A stretch of DNA of 64,000 nt from Spongiibacter tropicus DSM 19543 (lineage in GTDB: Bacteria; Pseudomonadota; Gammaproteobacteria; Pseudomonadales; Spongiibacteraceae): positions 64,501 to 128,500 of the forward strand of contig NZ_ATUS01000006.1 in assembly GCF_000420325.1 (NCBI RefSeq), in the 5' to 3' direction. Shown here in pieces: positions 52,614 through 61,660 of the stretch. The notes below the pieces were generated by a model that had not been told where the DNA came from, made no database searches, and saw only the letters and a program-made list of their open reading frames with translations. The position numbers and the translations under genes were made by a program. Numbering within the stretch: the first letter of the stretch is position 1; the number at the start of each line of letters is the position of its first letter.

Positions 52614-54698
52614 TCAAGCGGCCAGTGCCTCGGCTTGCGTCTGCTCATCCGCCACGGCGGCGACTTCCTCCTGTGCTTCGGCTTCCTCGTCTGCCTTCAC
52701 GTCCTGCGCGGCCTGCTGCGTGGCTTTGGCGGCGAAGATGGCGGGCATCCAGCCGGTGCCATCGGCCAGCCGTTCGGCTTCGCTGGCAATGTCGCCTTTC
52801 TTCAACTTCGCCAGCCGGGTGACGTGCTCCGGGGCGTAATGCTCCACGGCGTCCAGAATCGCGGCCTTCGGCACATGCTGGAAATAGCCATCTGCGGTGG
52901 GTTGCCACCATACCGCCATGTCCAGCCCCACCGCCTGCGCCAGTTCGGCACCCGGCTGGTGCTGCGTGGCGCGGGGCGTCACCACATCGACCGTGGATGC
53001 CATGCATACGGCCAGCAGGCGCACCAGTTCATCCTGCGGCTTCGCCAGCAGCGCGGCGAACAGTTCGGCGCTGTCCCCCGGCAAGGCTTCACCCGCTACC
53101 TGTTGCAGTTCGCGCAGTGCCACGGCGGCGGGCGATTCCGGCCAGTCCGGGGCCATGCCTTCCAGCCGATCTTGCTGGGTCAGTTTCACACCCAGCGGCA
53201 GATCGTGGCCGTAGTGGCTGCCTTGCAAGACAGTCTGCACCATGCCATGCACCAGTGCGGCCAGCGCCACCTGCGGATGCCGGGCCACTTCGATTTGCAG
53301 CGCGGCGGTACGGTGGGCGCTCAAGCGTTGCGCCAGCCGGTCGGACATGGCGGCGGGCTTGGGGGCGTCGTCGGCTTCCTCGCCGGTTTCGTCGTTCCCG
53401 GCTTCGCCCTCGCTGCCGAAACCTTGCCGCAGCCGTTCAAGCGTGCGCAGTGCCTTGGCCTCGGCTTCGCGCAGCAGGCCACGATGAATCACGGCCTCGC
53501 CGTTGCGGTCGATGGTGACGATGGCACCGGCGGCAGCTTTGACGGCTTCCCCGTAGTCCTGCAAGCCATTTTCCAGCGCCTGCAACTGTTCGCCCAGGTG
53601 TTCGCCTTCCTCCTGCAAGGCGTCGGCCTTTTCTTCATCGTCGGCGTCCAGGGCGGCATCCACGGCCTCGGCCAGCGCCTGCATCTTGGTTTGCAGCTTC
53701 TCGATGCGTTGGGCTTCGCGCTTGTTCGGGCTGCGGCGCTGTCTCGGGGCGCGCTGGAAGGCTTGCAGGTCGGCATGGGTCGTGCCGGGGGTGGCATCCA
53801 CCCATACCCAGCCTTCGGCCTTCACCTCGGCGGCAAGGCTGGCCAGCTTGTCCTGCGCCAGCCGTTCCAACAGCGTGGCATCGGTCAGATACACGCCGCT
53901 ATCGGCTTCCGCGAACAGATCGCGGCGGGTGCCACCGCCTGCGGCCTCGTAAGCAATCAGTCCAACGAAGCGCGCCAGCGGATGCCGGTGGGCATCAATC
54001 TCGCGCTCGGTCAGGCGGTCGCGCAGGTTGTGCGGGCTGCGCTGCCATGTGGGCGCATCGTAGAACGCGGCTTCCTGCGCGGCGTGGTCGTCGGTGATGG
54101 CAAGGGCCATCAACTGGTCAAGGCTCACGGCCTCGGCCCGGTAGTCGGCCAGCAGGCGCGGCGACACGTTGGCGAGTTTCAGGCGTCGCTGCACCACCAG
54201 CGGCGTGACGCTGAAATCTGCGGCAATGTCCTCGATGGGGCGGCCTTCGGCCACCAGCGCGGCAAATGCCTCGAACTGGTCGGCGGGGTGCATGGCTTCG
54301 CGCTGCACGTTCTCGGTCAGGCTGGCGGTGCGGGCGGTGCCATCGGCCACCAGCAGGCAAGGCACCTCCCATTCCTTGCTGATGCGGTGCTTTTTCGCCA
54401 GCAGCTTGAGGGCGGCAAGGCGACGGCCTCCGGCCACGACTTCGTAACGCTCGCCGTCAGCGGTCGCGGTGACGATCAGGTTTTGCAGCAGGCCGACACG
54501 CTGGATGCTGGCGGCGAGTTCGGGAATCGACATGCGCGGGGTCTTGCGCACGTTGCGGCCCGTGGGGCGCGATACCAGCCGCGACAGCGGCACCAGAATC
54601 AGATTCTTGCTCGGGTCGGCGGCTTCCAGCAGCACGGCAGGGGCGGCGATGGCCGTGGCGTGGATGGCTTGGGCTTCGGTGTGGTTGATGGCGTTCAT
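52614..54698 (-). CDS. parB: Large ParB/Spo0J-family protein
   Basis: The 694-residue protein has the ParB N-terminal nucleotide-binding fold (IPELAASIQRVGLLQNLIV, VVAGGRRLAALKLL, then TENVQREAMHPADQFEAF), an HTH region (IEDIAADFSVTPLVVQRRLKL), a coiled-coil stretch around residues 325-395 and a long acidic C-terminal part. It is twice the usual ParB length, as in Tn4371-like elements, and it is far from parA. It may act in stabilisation or in transcription control rather than classic partition. Confidence 0.92.
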   Translation of the reverse strand: MNAINHTEAQAIHATAIAAPAVLLEAADPSKNLILVPLSRLVSRPTGRNVRKTPRMSIPELAASIQRVGLLQNLIVTATADGERYEVVAGGRRLAALKLLAKKHRISKEWEVPCLLVADGTARTASLTENVQREAMHPADQFEAFAALVAEGRPIEDIAADFSVTPLVVQRRLKLANVSPRLLADYRAEAVSLDQLMALAITDDHAAQEAAFYDAPTWQRSPHNLRDRLTEREIDAHRHPLARFVGLIAYEAAGGGTRRDLFAEADSGVYLTDATLLERLAQDKLASLAAEVKAEGWVWVDATPGTTHADLQAFQRAPRQRRSPNKREAQRIEKLQTKMQALAEAVDAALDADDEEKADALQEEGEHLGEQLQALENGLQDYGEAVKAAAGAIVTIDRNGEAVIHRGLLREAEAKALRTLERLRQGFGSEGEAGNDETGEEADDAPKPAAMSDRLAQRLSAHRTAALQIEVARHPQVALAALVHGMVQTVLQGSHYGHDLPLGVKLTQQDRLEGMAPDWPESPAAVALRELQQVAGEALPGDSAELFAALLAKPQDELVRLLAVCMASTVDVVTPRATQHQPGAELAQAVGLDMAVWWQPTADGYFQHVPKAAILDAVEHYAPEHVTRLAKLKKGDIASEAERLADGTGWMPAIFAAKATQQAAQDVKADEEAEAQEEVAAVADEQTQAEALAA

Positions 54699-54779
54699 GG
54701 TGAAGACTCCTTGCGATGATGGAATGCAGCAGCGAATGACGCGGCAAGGGTTGCTGCCTGCCCCTGCCGCGCAGGGAAA

Positions 54780-55607
54780 TCAGGCTTTCAACTGGCGCAG
54801 GCCGTCAGCCAGCAGCCACAGGGCGCGATTGAGGCGAATATCGGAATCAATGCCCTGCACCGGGCGGGTCTGCTGGCGGCGTCCGTTGGCGCTGCGTCCG
54901 TGCAAACCGCCTTTGGTCAGGTTCTCTTGGGTGCGGTTGAACACGCTCCACAAGTCCGGGCGGCGGTCGTCGAAACGGCGCGGCATCAGGATTTGCGATT
55001 CGGTGATCGGTGCGGGCTTGTCCGGGTCGTCGTACTTGAGCGACAGCGCGGCGCGGGCGAACACTTCGGCTTCGCCTTCGTCCAACGTGATGGCCTGCAT
55101 GGATTCGCGGGATTCCAGCGCACGGTCAAAACCGTGCAGTACCTGATAGGCACCTTCGATCACTTGCCCAGCCACATCGCCCTTATGCGGCACGCGCACA
55201 TCGGCCACGGTGTCGCCGCAAACAAGGCCATTGCTGCACACGAAACGGAACATGCCGGCCAGCATCTGGTAACTGCTGGTGCCATCGTGCGAGTTCAGCA
55301 GGATGATTTCGTTGGCTTCGCCTCGGGCGTTGATCTGGCTGGCATGGCGCAGCCGGATCATGTGCTTGGTGTAGTCGCGCCGGTCTTCGTGGCGGGTGCG
55401 GGTCTGCGTCACCATGAAGGGCTGAAACCCTTCCTTGCGCAGTTCGGTCAGCACCGTGGCGGTGGGGATATAGGCGTAACGCTGGGAGCGGCTTTCGTGG
55501 GGTGCTTCCGCAAAGATGGACGGGGCCACGCGGTGGATCTGGTCATCGGACAGCGGGGAATCGCTGCGCAGTACCGGGGAACGGGAAGCGAAACGGGATG
55601 CAAGCAT
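54780..55607 (-). CDS. DUF932 family protein
   Basis: The 275-residue protein matches DUF932 (phage/plasmid-like protein TIGR03299): SQRYAYIPTATVLTELRKEG, IRLRHASQINARGEANEIIL, MFRFVCSNGLVCGD. The function is unknown; related genes occur in the leading regions of plasmids and in phages. The ATG at 55607 follows AGGAG. It lies 81 bases upstream of parB on the same strand. Confidence 0.9.
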   Translation of the reverse strand: MLASRFASRSPVLRSDSPLSDDQIHRVAPSIFAEAPHESRSQRYAYIPTATVLTELRKEGFQPFMVTQTRTRHEDRRDYTKHMIRLRHASQINARGEANEIILLNSHDGTSSYQMLAGMFRFVCSNGLVCGDTVADVRVPHKGDVAGQVIEGAYQVLHGFDRALESRESMQAITLDEGEAEVFARAALSLKYDDPDKPAPITESQILMPRRFDDRRPDLWSVFNRTQENLTKGGLHGRSANGRRQQTRPVQGIDSDIRLNRALWLLADGLRQLKA

Positions 55608-56134
55608 GGTCTTTCTCCTGACGAAAATGGTTTGCTGTTCAAGCCGCACACCGGATTCCTAGATTCGGAGCCCAGCCTTTCGGCTGTTCGGTGCGGTTGG
55701 CACGAGGAACCCGGTTGGCCCTGTTGCCACCGTCTTTCCTGAGTTCATCGCCCGCGACGGTCAGGAGCCCACGGACGTGGGCCGTCAAGGAGGAAAGCGT
55801 CAGGTTGGTGCGGCCCGCAGGCGCAGCCGAGGACACGGCCTGGCGCGCCTTGATGGCACACGGCCACGGGCTACAGTCGCGAGCAAGGTGATGGAGTCAG
55901 GAGAGACGGCTGGACATGGCAACGGCCGCCGCGATGTGCAGACCGCACGCAAGCGCAAGCGCGCAGGCCCGAAGCTGGAAGCCGGGCCGTAGGCGTCAGG
56001 GATGTGGAAGGCTGGCGAATGCCAGTCCCGTCAGGGATGAGCGAATAGCGAACCTGGAGCAGCGCGGTCTGCGAAGCGGAGACGCCAGTGGCTTCAATGG
56101 TTACTATTCAATGCATAACTATTTTGGAGGAAAA
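55608..56134. other. Gene-free backbone-to-cargo transition
   Basis: No gene is supported here. The first 450 bases are GC-rich backbone DNA with a hairpin GCCCACG-GA-CGTGGGC at 55767-55782. A 15-base unit AAGCGCGCAGGCCCG at 55957-55971 recurs at 58168-58182. Base use changes to AT-rich at about 56090, just before the orphan gene. Confidence 0.55.
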
Positions 56135-57385
56135 ATGAAAAATATATTTGAAGAAATAGACGGCATTCATCTCGAAGAAGATGAGCGGTCGAGCTTTGGG
56201 AGATTCTGCGATGCATTTCTTGGGGAAAATCCGACTGTTGTCAAAAGACTATTTCCCCTCATTGATGCCTCATCCACAGACGAAAAATTTCAGTCCGACG
56301 TGATGCAGGCTTACACCAATGAATGCATCAATGAAAAGCAAGCAATAATGGAAAAACTAGATGCAACGAGAGGTCATCCGGATGCATTGAGGTTTTACAC
56401 TCCGCAACTTGATCTTGTTGATAGCAAGCTTTCTATAAAGACATTTCAGCAGCTTATTGATTCTCTAGGCAGCCACCTAGACAAGTACGCAGGATCGTTA
56501 GAGGTGTTCAATAACGCTTACAAAATAATCCACAATGCAGACGGCACTAAATATATAAGAAATAACTATGTCAATTACTCGATTGGCTCCATTTTGTATC
56601 GAAAACACCAGTCCGAAAAAGGCGGGGGCGACATGCTGAGCATGAAATATTCTGATGTCGTCAGGTCTGAATATGAAAAGTTGGGAATTGACATAGAGAA
56701 GGAGGATCTCCAGTTTTCAAAATACAAACTCATTAGCCTCAGTGACAATATTCAAATATTCAATGACAAGGACAGTCAAACGATACAGGACAGCCGGCTA
56801 GATAAGTATTTCTGGATCAAAGTACCAAGAGGCTTGCTAGCGAGCATTGAATCCCTGATTGAACAAAGAATGATTGCTGAAATTGCATTCAGGGTGGATT
56901 ATGTTTCCGATCATGTTCCTTCGATGGAGGAGAAGGAGTTTGGATCTCCAATGAAATTGAGTATTTCATCCCTGCCCGAACTATCCAAATTCTACTCTAC
57001 AGATAATTACAACAATAATCTGTGGATTCAGCATGACCAAATAAAGCAGAGTTTGACATTTGAAGAACTCCTGGAGGATTTTGAGGTGGCTGATGACAAT
57101 GTCGTCACGCAGGTTATTCACCTTGAATACACATCAAGAGGTGATGAGTTCTTTATAACCCACCTGGATCATGAGTTCATTATTTACACCATTGAACAGT
57201 ATGGGGAAAGAATGGGCAATGCAGGAGTAAAGGGGCATAGAAAGGTAAAGACATTCAAAGTCGATGGATCAATGATCCCATTCAATTCCAGGGTCAACGG
57301 AAATATATTCTTGATTCAGGTTCTCGACGCTTATTTTAATAATAGAGACTTGATTCAAGAGTATTTTGCAGAGGCATCGGCCTAG
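56135..57385 (+). CDS. AT-rich orphan protein, unknown function
   Basis: The 416-residue soluble acidic protein has no family I recognise. The ATG at 56135 follows TTGGAGG at 56124-56130; an upstream in-frame ATG at 56111 is less well placed, and the open frame further up is GC-rich backbone. Codon and base use are visibly AT-richer than the flanking backbone, a sign of recent transfer. It stands alone between the DUF932 and radC genes in an ICE cargo spot. Such singletons are often defence or anti-defence genes, but nothing in the sequence proves it. Confidence 0.8.
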   Translation: MKNIFEEIDGIHLEEDERSSFGRFCDAFLGENPTVVKRLFPLIDASSTDEKFQSDVMQAYTNECINEKQAIMEKLDATRGHPDALRFYTPQLDLVDSKLSIKTFQQLIDSLGSHLDKYAGSLEVFNNAYKIIHNADGTKYIRNNYVNYSIGSILYRKHQSEKGGGDMLSMKYSDVVRSEYEKLGIDIEKEDLQFSKYKLISLSDNIQIFNDKDSQTIQDSRLDKYFWIKVPRGLLASIESLIEQRMIAEIAFRVDYVSDHVPSMEEKEFGSPMKLSISSLPELSKFYSTDNYNNNLWIQHDQIKQSLTFEELLEDFEVADDNVVTQVIHLEYTSRGDEFFITHLDHEFIIYTIEQYGERMGNAGVKGHRKVKTFKVDGSMIPFNSRVNGNIFLIQVLDAYFNNRDLIQEYFAEASA

Positions 57386-57449
57386 AGTTCAAGAAGACTA
57401 CCGCCCCATGCTCGGTTTGTTTTGAGAGAAGGGGCCGAAGCCCCTAGGA

Positions 57450-57959
57450 TCAAATAAGGCCGTATTCCGCAAACGACGTCGTTTTCGTGCCACCCACAAC
57501 GATGTGATCCAGCACGCACACGTCCACCATCGCCAGCGCCTCCCGAAGTCGCTTCGTCAGCAACTTATCGGCTGCGCTAGGCTCGGGATTCCCGCTCGGG
57601 TGGTTATGAGAAATGATGACTGCCGCTGCATTGAGCCGCAGTGCCTCCTTGAGAACTTCACGCGGGTACACCGATGCACTGTCGATGGTGCCCCGGAAAA
57701 GCTCGCTGTACTCGATCAGCCTATGTTGCGTATCGAGGAACAACACTGCGAAGACTTCATGCTCCAGGCACGCCAGCTTGGTGCTCAGATACTCCTTTAC
57801 CGCCATCGGTGATGTAAAGGATTCGCCGCGCGGCATTTTCTGGTCGATGACCAGGCGTGCGGCTTCGAGGATCTGATCGGCAGAAGCTGGCTGGTAGCGC
57901 CCACGCGCGCTACGAACCATCAGAACGGAATCGAAGGAAGAAAGAGAAAGTTGCGACAT
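57450..57959 (-). CDS. radC: RadC-family JAB/MPN domain protein (short form)
   Basis: The 169-residue protein is the JAB metalloprotease-like domain: E66/E68 in CLEHEVF, the JAMM motif SHNHPSGNPEPSAAD with H118, H120 and D131, and a final LDHIVVGGTKTTSFAEYGLI. It lacks the N-terminal helix-hairpin-helix region of chromosomal RadC (about 225 residues). Such short forms are common on ICEs and plasmids. No proven DNA repair role. It is convergent with the orphan gene. Confidence 0.92.
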   Translation of the reverse strand: MSQLSLSSFDSVLMVRSARGRYQPASADQILEAARLVIDQKMPRGESFTSPMAVKEYLSTKLACLEHEVFAVLFLDTQHRLIEYSELFRGTIDSASVYPREVLKEALRLNAAAVIISHNHPSGNPEPSAADKLLTKRLREALAMVDVCVLDHIVVGGTKTTSFAEYGLI

Positions 57960-58461
57960 GATCGTGCTCCGGTTGCACGGGCGGAATTGCCCGGAACCGT
58001 GGCCAGCACGGCGCAGCGCAAGCAGTCAGGGGTCGCAGACGGCCAATGGGCCGCAAGCGCGCATGGCGCGTGCAGCCATTGACGGCGAGAACGCCGTGAT
58101 ACGGTGAAGGGAACAGCAAGACCGCCCACTCCCACCCACAGCGCACAGTAGGTTTTCATGGCAAGCGAAGCGCGCAGGCCCGTCAGGGCCGAAGATGTCA
58201 GGGGTCAAAGCCGAATGGCCACGATTCGGCACGAGGCGCGGGGCGCACGAATTGCTGCTTGGGCTACTCGTGCTGCTCAGCCTGCAAGCGGCCCCGCCCG
58301 AGACGGTCGGAAGCGTCGGCGACGTGAGCCACTATGAGCGTGACGCTTTGAAGTGCCTCAGCTAAAATGTAACTATCGCACAGCATTTCAAAATCAAAGT
58401 GACGTAAGTCCGAAAGAAGACGCAAATAGACTGCTTTCAATATAGGAGTTACGAAAACACA
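57960..58461. other. Gene-free interval before the phosphatase-kinase operon
   Basis: No gene is supported. The first 360 bases are GC-rich backbone with a small hairpin GGCCC-GTCA-GGGCC at 58177-58190 and the second copy of the 15-base direct repeat. From about 58340 the DNA turns AT-rich and should contain the promoter of the PP2C gene, with a TAAAAT box at 58363-58368. Confidence 0.55.
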
Positions 58462-59550
58462 ATGCACCCATTCCAAGAAAACATACAAGCTTGGATTTCT
58501 AGGCGTCTTGCAGACCGCACGTCCAGTCAATCCCTTGAGATTCCTTTTGTGCTTTCCAGTGATATAGGACTGGTTCGAAAGGAGAATCAGGATCGAGTGG
58601 CCGCTCTCTATACTGGAAAGAAGTCGATAAATCCCCTGTTTGCGATAGCAGTTGCTGATGGCATGGGAGGCATGCGCGATGGAGGGAAATGCTCTTCATT
58701 GGCAATATCGAGCTTCTTCTACTCTTTGATACAGCACCGTAATTTAGGTATCAAGGAACGGGCCTATGAAGCTGTAAAAGCGTCAAACAAACAGGTGTTC
58801 GACACATATCAAGGCGATGGCGGCTCTACGCTGACTGCCGTTTTGCTTGACTCTCAAGGCACCAAGATAATTGTTCATCTTGGCGATACGCGTGTCTACA
58901 CTTTCGGGGCTGGGAAAAAGGTTGAGCGGCACACAACGGACGACTCTCTCGTCGAAGCTGTTGGTGGAAGCGGTCGAGAACTACTCCAATTTGTTGGAAT
59001 GGGCGATTCGATGCAGCCCAAGATAACTGATTTTTTTTGTCAGGAAGGTTTTTGCGCCATTACCACTGATGGCATACACGGCATAGAAGAAAAGACCCTC
59101 AGCAGGATTCTAGAAAATTCATCAAGCCTTAATGATGCCTCCGAGCGTCTGAATTCTGTCGCGATGTGGTGCGGGGGGAATGACAACTCAACATCGGCCA
59201 TATTTGACATTGCCGGAATGCCTCCATCGCTTGCACGATATGAAGGAAGCGGAATCCGTTTATGGGATGCAGCTGGAGATCTAACCACGCTTTGGCTGCG
59301 AGAGGAAGACCAGGCCTTTAATGCAAAAAACGCTCAAGTTCCAAACGAGACGAATGAAGCAAAAAATAATTTTTCATCCCAACTGATACCCAGTACGCCG
59401 CCGACGAATGAGGGGGCGCCGAAGAAGTCAAAGCCACCCGTTCGCAAATCTCGAAAAAAGAAAAACGAGAATTACCCAGAAGAAGTTCAACTGGATATAG
59501 AAATTGGCAGTTCTGCCGAACAGGGAGACGTCGGTGTTGATAGCAAATAG
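58462..59550 (+). CDS. PP2C (PPM) family Ser/Thr protein phosphatase
   Basis: The 362-residue protein has the PPM metal-binding acidic residues in order: D44 (RKENQDR), D66 (ADGMGG), D203 (TTDGIHG) and D241 (GGNDNST), with GDTRVY between. The first 250 residues are the phosphatase. The last 110 form a Pro/Lys-rich, probably disordered tail (PKKSKPPVRKSRKKK) that could dock a partner or nucleic acid. GGAG lies 13 bases before the ATG. It overlaps the next kinase and so should be made with it, to reverse or set its phosphorylation. Confidence 0.92.
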   Translation: MHPFQENIQAWISRRLADRTSSQSLEIPFVLSSDIGLVRKENQDRVAALYTGKKSINPLFAIAVADGMGGMRDGGKCSSLAISSFFYSLIQHRNLGIKERAYEAVKASNKQVFDTYQGDGGSTLTAVLLDSQGTKIIVHLGDTRVYTFGAGKKVERHTTDDSLVEAVGGSGRELLQFVGMGDSMQPKITDFFCQEGFCAITTDGIHGIEEKTLSRILENSSSLNDASERLNSVAMWCGGNDNSTSAIFDIAGMPPSLARYEGSGIRLWDAAGDLTTLWLREEDQAFNAKNAQVPNETNEAKNNFSSQLIPSTPPTNEGAPKKSKPPVRKSRKKKNENYPEEVQLDIEIGSSAEQGDVGVDSK

Positions 59551-60580
59551 ATATAAAACTCTCGACAACTCCGACAGGGGCGGAATGGGGGAGGTAATTT
59601 TTTGCGAAGATCTACATCTACAACGTCAAGTTGTGCTAAAGCATCTGCAGGCTGGCGTCGAAGCTCGTAGATTGCTCGATGAGCAAAAGGCATTGTCAAA
59701 AGTTAGGTCGAAACACGTCGTTCAACTTTATGACATCGTAAATATTCAAGGAGCAGTCACGCAACAGCCCGCTATTGTCCTTGAGTTTATTGATGGAGAG
59801 ACACTCCAAGTTGGATCTCTTTCTGCCAATGCGGATTATCTAAACCTGATATGGCAGATTTCATGCGGACTTGCTGACATTCATTCGCACAGAATCATCC
59901 ATCGAGATATTAAACCCGGAAACATAAAAATAGATGGCGAGGGTGTCGTTAAGATTCTTGATTTCGGTTTGTCTAGAAATACTGCCGATGCAGAGACTAG
60001 GAGCATAATAGGAACTCCTATATTTATGGCGCCGGAACTATGGGGTGACCAAACAATCGCGTTTGACTCTTCCATTGATGTCTATGCGTTTGGTGTGACA
60101 TGTCTGGCCTTGCTGACCAACGAGCCTCCCCTTAGTTTGCGTCATAGGCCTCCAAGCCAGCCAACACTAGCAGATTTTTCTACTCCGTTCGCTGGGATGC
60201 CCGCTGAAATTACAAATGCCCTGTTCCAATGTCTTGCGACAAGCAGGCAGGATAGACCATCCATGCAAGCCATCAAGAATTTGTTGGAGAAACATCTTCT
60301 GAGGGACAGGCATCGTGCCACGGTTGTTTTAAACGGCGTAGCAAACACACTAGACCACAAGAATAGAAGAATATCTCTGAATGCAACCGTGGGAAGTCTC
60401 ACGATTGAATATGACGGCTTAGCCTTCACTGTCACTCAGGTCGCTGGTGCCGTTTATATAAATAACACATCCGTCACTGTAGGGGCGATAGTGCCAGGCT
60501 GTTGCGTTCTAACCTTCGGCAACGGCAGTGGCAGAAAGTTCGTGACTTTTGATGTTTCAAACCCGGAGGTAATGCCATGA
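59534..60580 (+). CDS. Ser/Thr protein kinase with C-terminal FHA-like domain
   Basis: The 348-residue protein has a Hanks-type kinase domain: Gly loop RGGMGEV (15-21), Lys36 (VVLKHL), catalytic loop HRDIKPGN (123-130), DFG (143-145) and MAPELWG. After residue 265 comes a small beta-rich domain whose end, VYINNTSVTVGAIVPGCCVL, resembles a forkhead-associated domain, though the key phospho-binding residues are not clear. I choose the GTG at 59534 behind GGGAG; a TTG at 59504 is possible. It overlaps the PP2C gene by 17 bases. It has no membrane helix, unlike PknB-type receptors. Confidence 0.9.
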   Translation: MLIANRYKTLDNSDRGGMGEVIFCEDLHLQRQVVLKHLQAGVEARRLLDEQKALSKVRSKHVVQLYDIVNIQGAVTQQPAIVLEFIDGETLQVGSLSANADYLNLIWQISCGLADIHSHRIIHRDIKPGNIKIDGEGVVKILDFGLSRNTADAETRSIIGTPIFMAPELWGDQTIAFDSSIDVYAFGVTCLALLTNEPPLSLRHRPPSQPTLADFSTPFAGMPAEITNALFQCLATSRQDRPSMQAIKNLLEKHLLRDRHRATVVLNGVANTLDHKNRRISLNATVGSLTIEYDGLAFTVTQVAGAVYINNTSVTVGAIVPGCCVLTFGNGSGRKFVTFDVSNPEVMP

Positions 60581-61647
60581 ATGCGCAAGATATTGTCTCC
60601 GGGCGCTATCGCATAGAGCGCCATATCGGTCGAGGCGGTATGCAAGACGTCTATTTGGCGCAGGACATATTGTTGGAATCTAACGTTGCACTAAAAACAC
60701 CTCAACCCGGACAGCCCGATAAGAGATTCAAAAGCAGTGCGAAGATTTCCGCTAGAGTTAATCATCATAACGTCGCTAAAACTCTAGACTACATTGAGGA
60801 GAATGGTCGGCTTTTTCTTATTGAAGAATTCGTTGATGGCGACAATCTTGAAAATAAGCTCAAGACCTTTGGAGCTATCGACCCGCACCTCGCTGCTCGT
60901 ATATTTCTGCACGTTTCCAAAGGCGTTGCCGCTTCACATCATGCTGGAGTTGTTCATCGTGACTTGAAGCCAAGCAATATCATTGTTGAACATGGCATTA
61001 ATTTGCATGAACTGAAAATAACTGATTTCGGCATCGCTACACTAACAGAAGAAGTTTTTGACGAAGCTGCGCGGGAAGGCGATATAACCAGATCGACATC
61101 TGGAACAATTCGCGGAGCTCTTCCTTATATGGCACCAGAGATGATGTTCAGGCAGCCGGGTGAACACCCAGGCGCCTCAGTCGACATTTGGTCGCTCGGC
61201 GCTATGATGTTCCAGATATTGACCGGAAAAGTTCCTTTCGGCGTCTATCTCCAGGCGGCTGTCAATGTTCAAAATAGAAATAGAGAACCGTGGCCGGACT
61301 TCATGACGTCAAACCCGCAATATAAGATTCTTGCGCAGCAGTTACAATCCCTCGTGGAAGACTGCCTTCAGTACAATGTTGCAGATCGCCCTACCGCTGA
61401 TGATGTTGTTGCGAAGATTTCTAATCTTTGCTTTATCGGTGTTGACAGAAAAGTTGGAAGTGTGACCAACCTGATTCAAAATGGATATAGCGGATTCATA
61501 GACGGGGATGACGGTGTAACGACCTTTTTTAGTCGAGAAAGCGTTTATGGGTCAAAGTCATCAGCCATGCCTGGAAAGAGAGTGTGCTATTCGAATTTCC
61601 CGGGATCGCCGCGTGACCGAGGTCATCCGATCATTGTGATCGAATAA
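60577..61647 (+). CDS. Ser/Thr protein kinase with C-terminal cold-shock-like OB domain
   Basis: The 356-residue protein is a second Hanks-type kinase: Gly loop GRGGMQDVY (18-26, with Gln where the third glycine is usual), Lys40, HRDLKPSN (127-134), DFG (150-152), and MAPEMMF. The last 66 residues (about 291-356) read VGSVTNLIQNGYSGFIDG, then TTFFSRESVY, then MPGKRVCYS, which follows the cold-shock domain order (KGxV, GFGFI, VFVHFS, GxxVxF). That would give a soluble kinase with a nucleic-acid-binding tail. Its ATG overlaps the previous stop (ATGA). It is not close to the TerY-P kinases. Confidence 0.88.
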   Translation: MNAQDIVSGRYRIERHIGRGGMQDVYLAQDILLESNVALKTPQPGQPDKRFKSSAKISARVNHHNVAKTLDYIEENGRLFLIEEFVDGDNLENKLKTFGAIDPHLAARIFLHVSKGVAASHHAGVVHRDLKPSNIIVEHGINLHELKITDFGIATLTEEVFDEAAREGDITRSTSGTIRGALPYMAPEMMFRQPGEHPGASVDIWSLGAMMFQILTGKVPFGVYLQAAVNVQNRNREPWPDFMTSNPQYKILAQQLQSLVEDCLQYNVADRPTADDVVAKISNLCFIGVDRKVGSVTNLIQNGYSGFIDGDDGVTTFFSRESVYGSKSSAMPGKRVCYSNFPGSPRDRGHPIIVIE

Positions 61648-61660
61648 TTTTTAGTAATTA

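Larger units (their letters stand above)
55957..58182 (+). repeat. 15-bp direct repeats flanking the orphan gene and radC
   Basis: AAGCGCGCAGGCCCG occurs at 55957-55971 and 58168-58182. Each copy is followed within about 35 bases by a TCAGGG run and then by an AT-rich cargo gene. The pair may mark repeated insertion boundaries; the repeat is short and GC-rich, so chance is possible. The feature spans both copies. Confidence 0.4.

Noticed and set aside
56135-56142. Inverted copy of the attachment octamer (ATGAAAAA)
   Set aside because: It is simply the start codons of the orphan gene and has no boundary context.
55608-58461. CRISPR-like repeats in the GC-rich spacers
   Set aside because: Only isolated short repeats occur, without regular spacing or spacers; no CRISPR array in the window.
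59370-59377. Second TTTTTCAT octamer
   Set aside because: Inside the PP2C coding sequence in AT-rich DNA; chance match rather than an attachment site.
58462-61647. Assignment of the phosphatase-kinase operon to TerY-P or BREX/Pgl
   Set aside because: No vWA (TerY), TerB/D, PglZ, PglX or BrxC/L-like gene is adjacent within the window.
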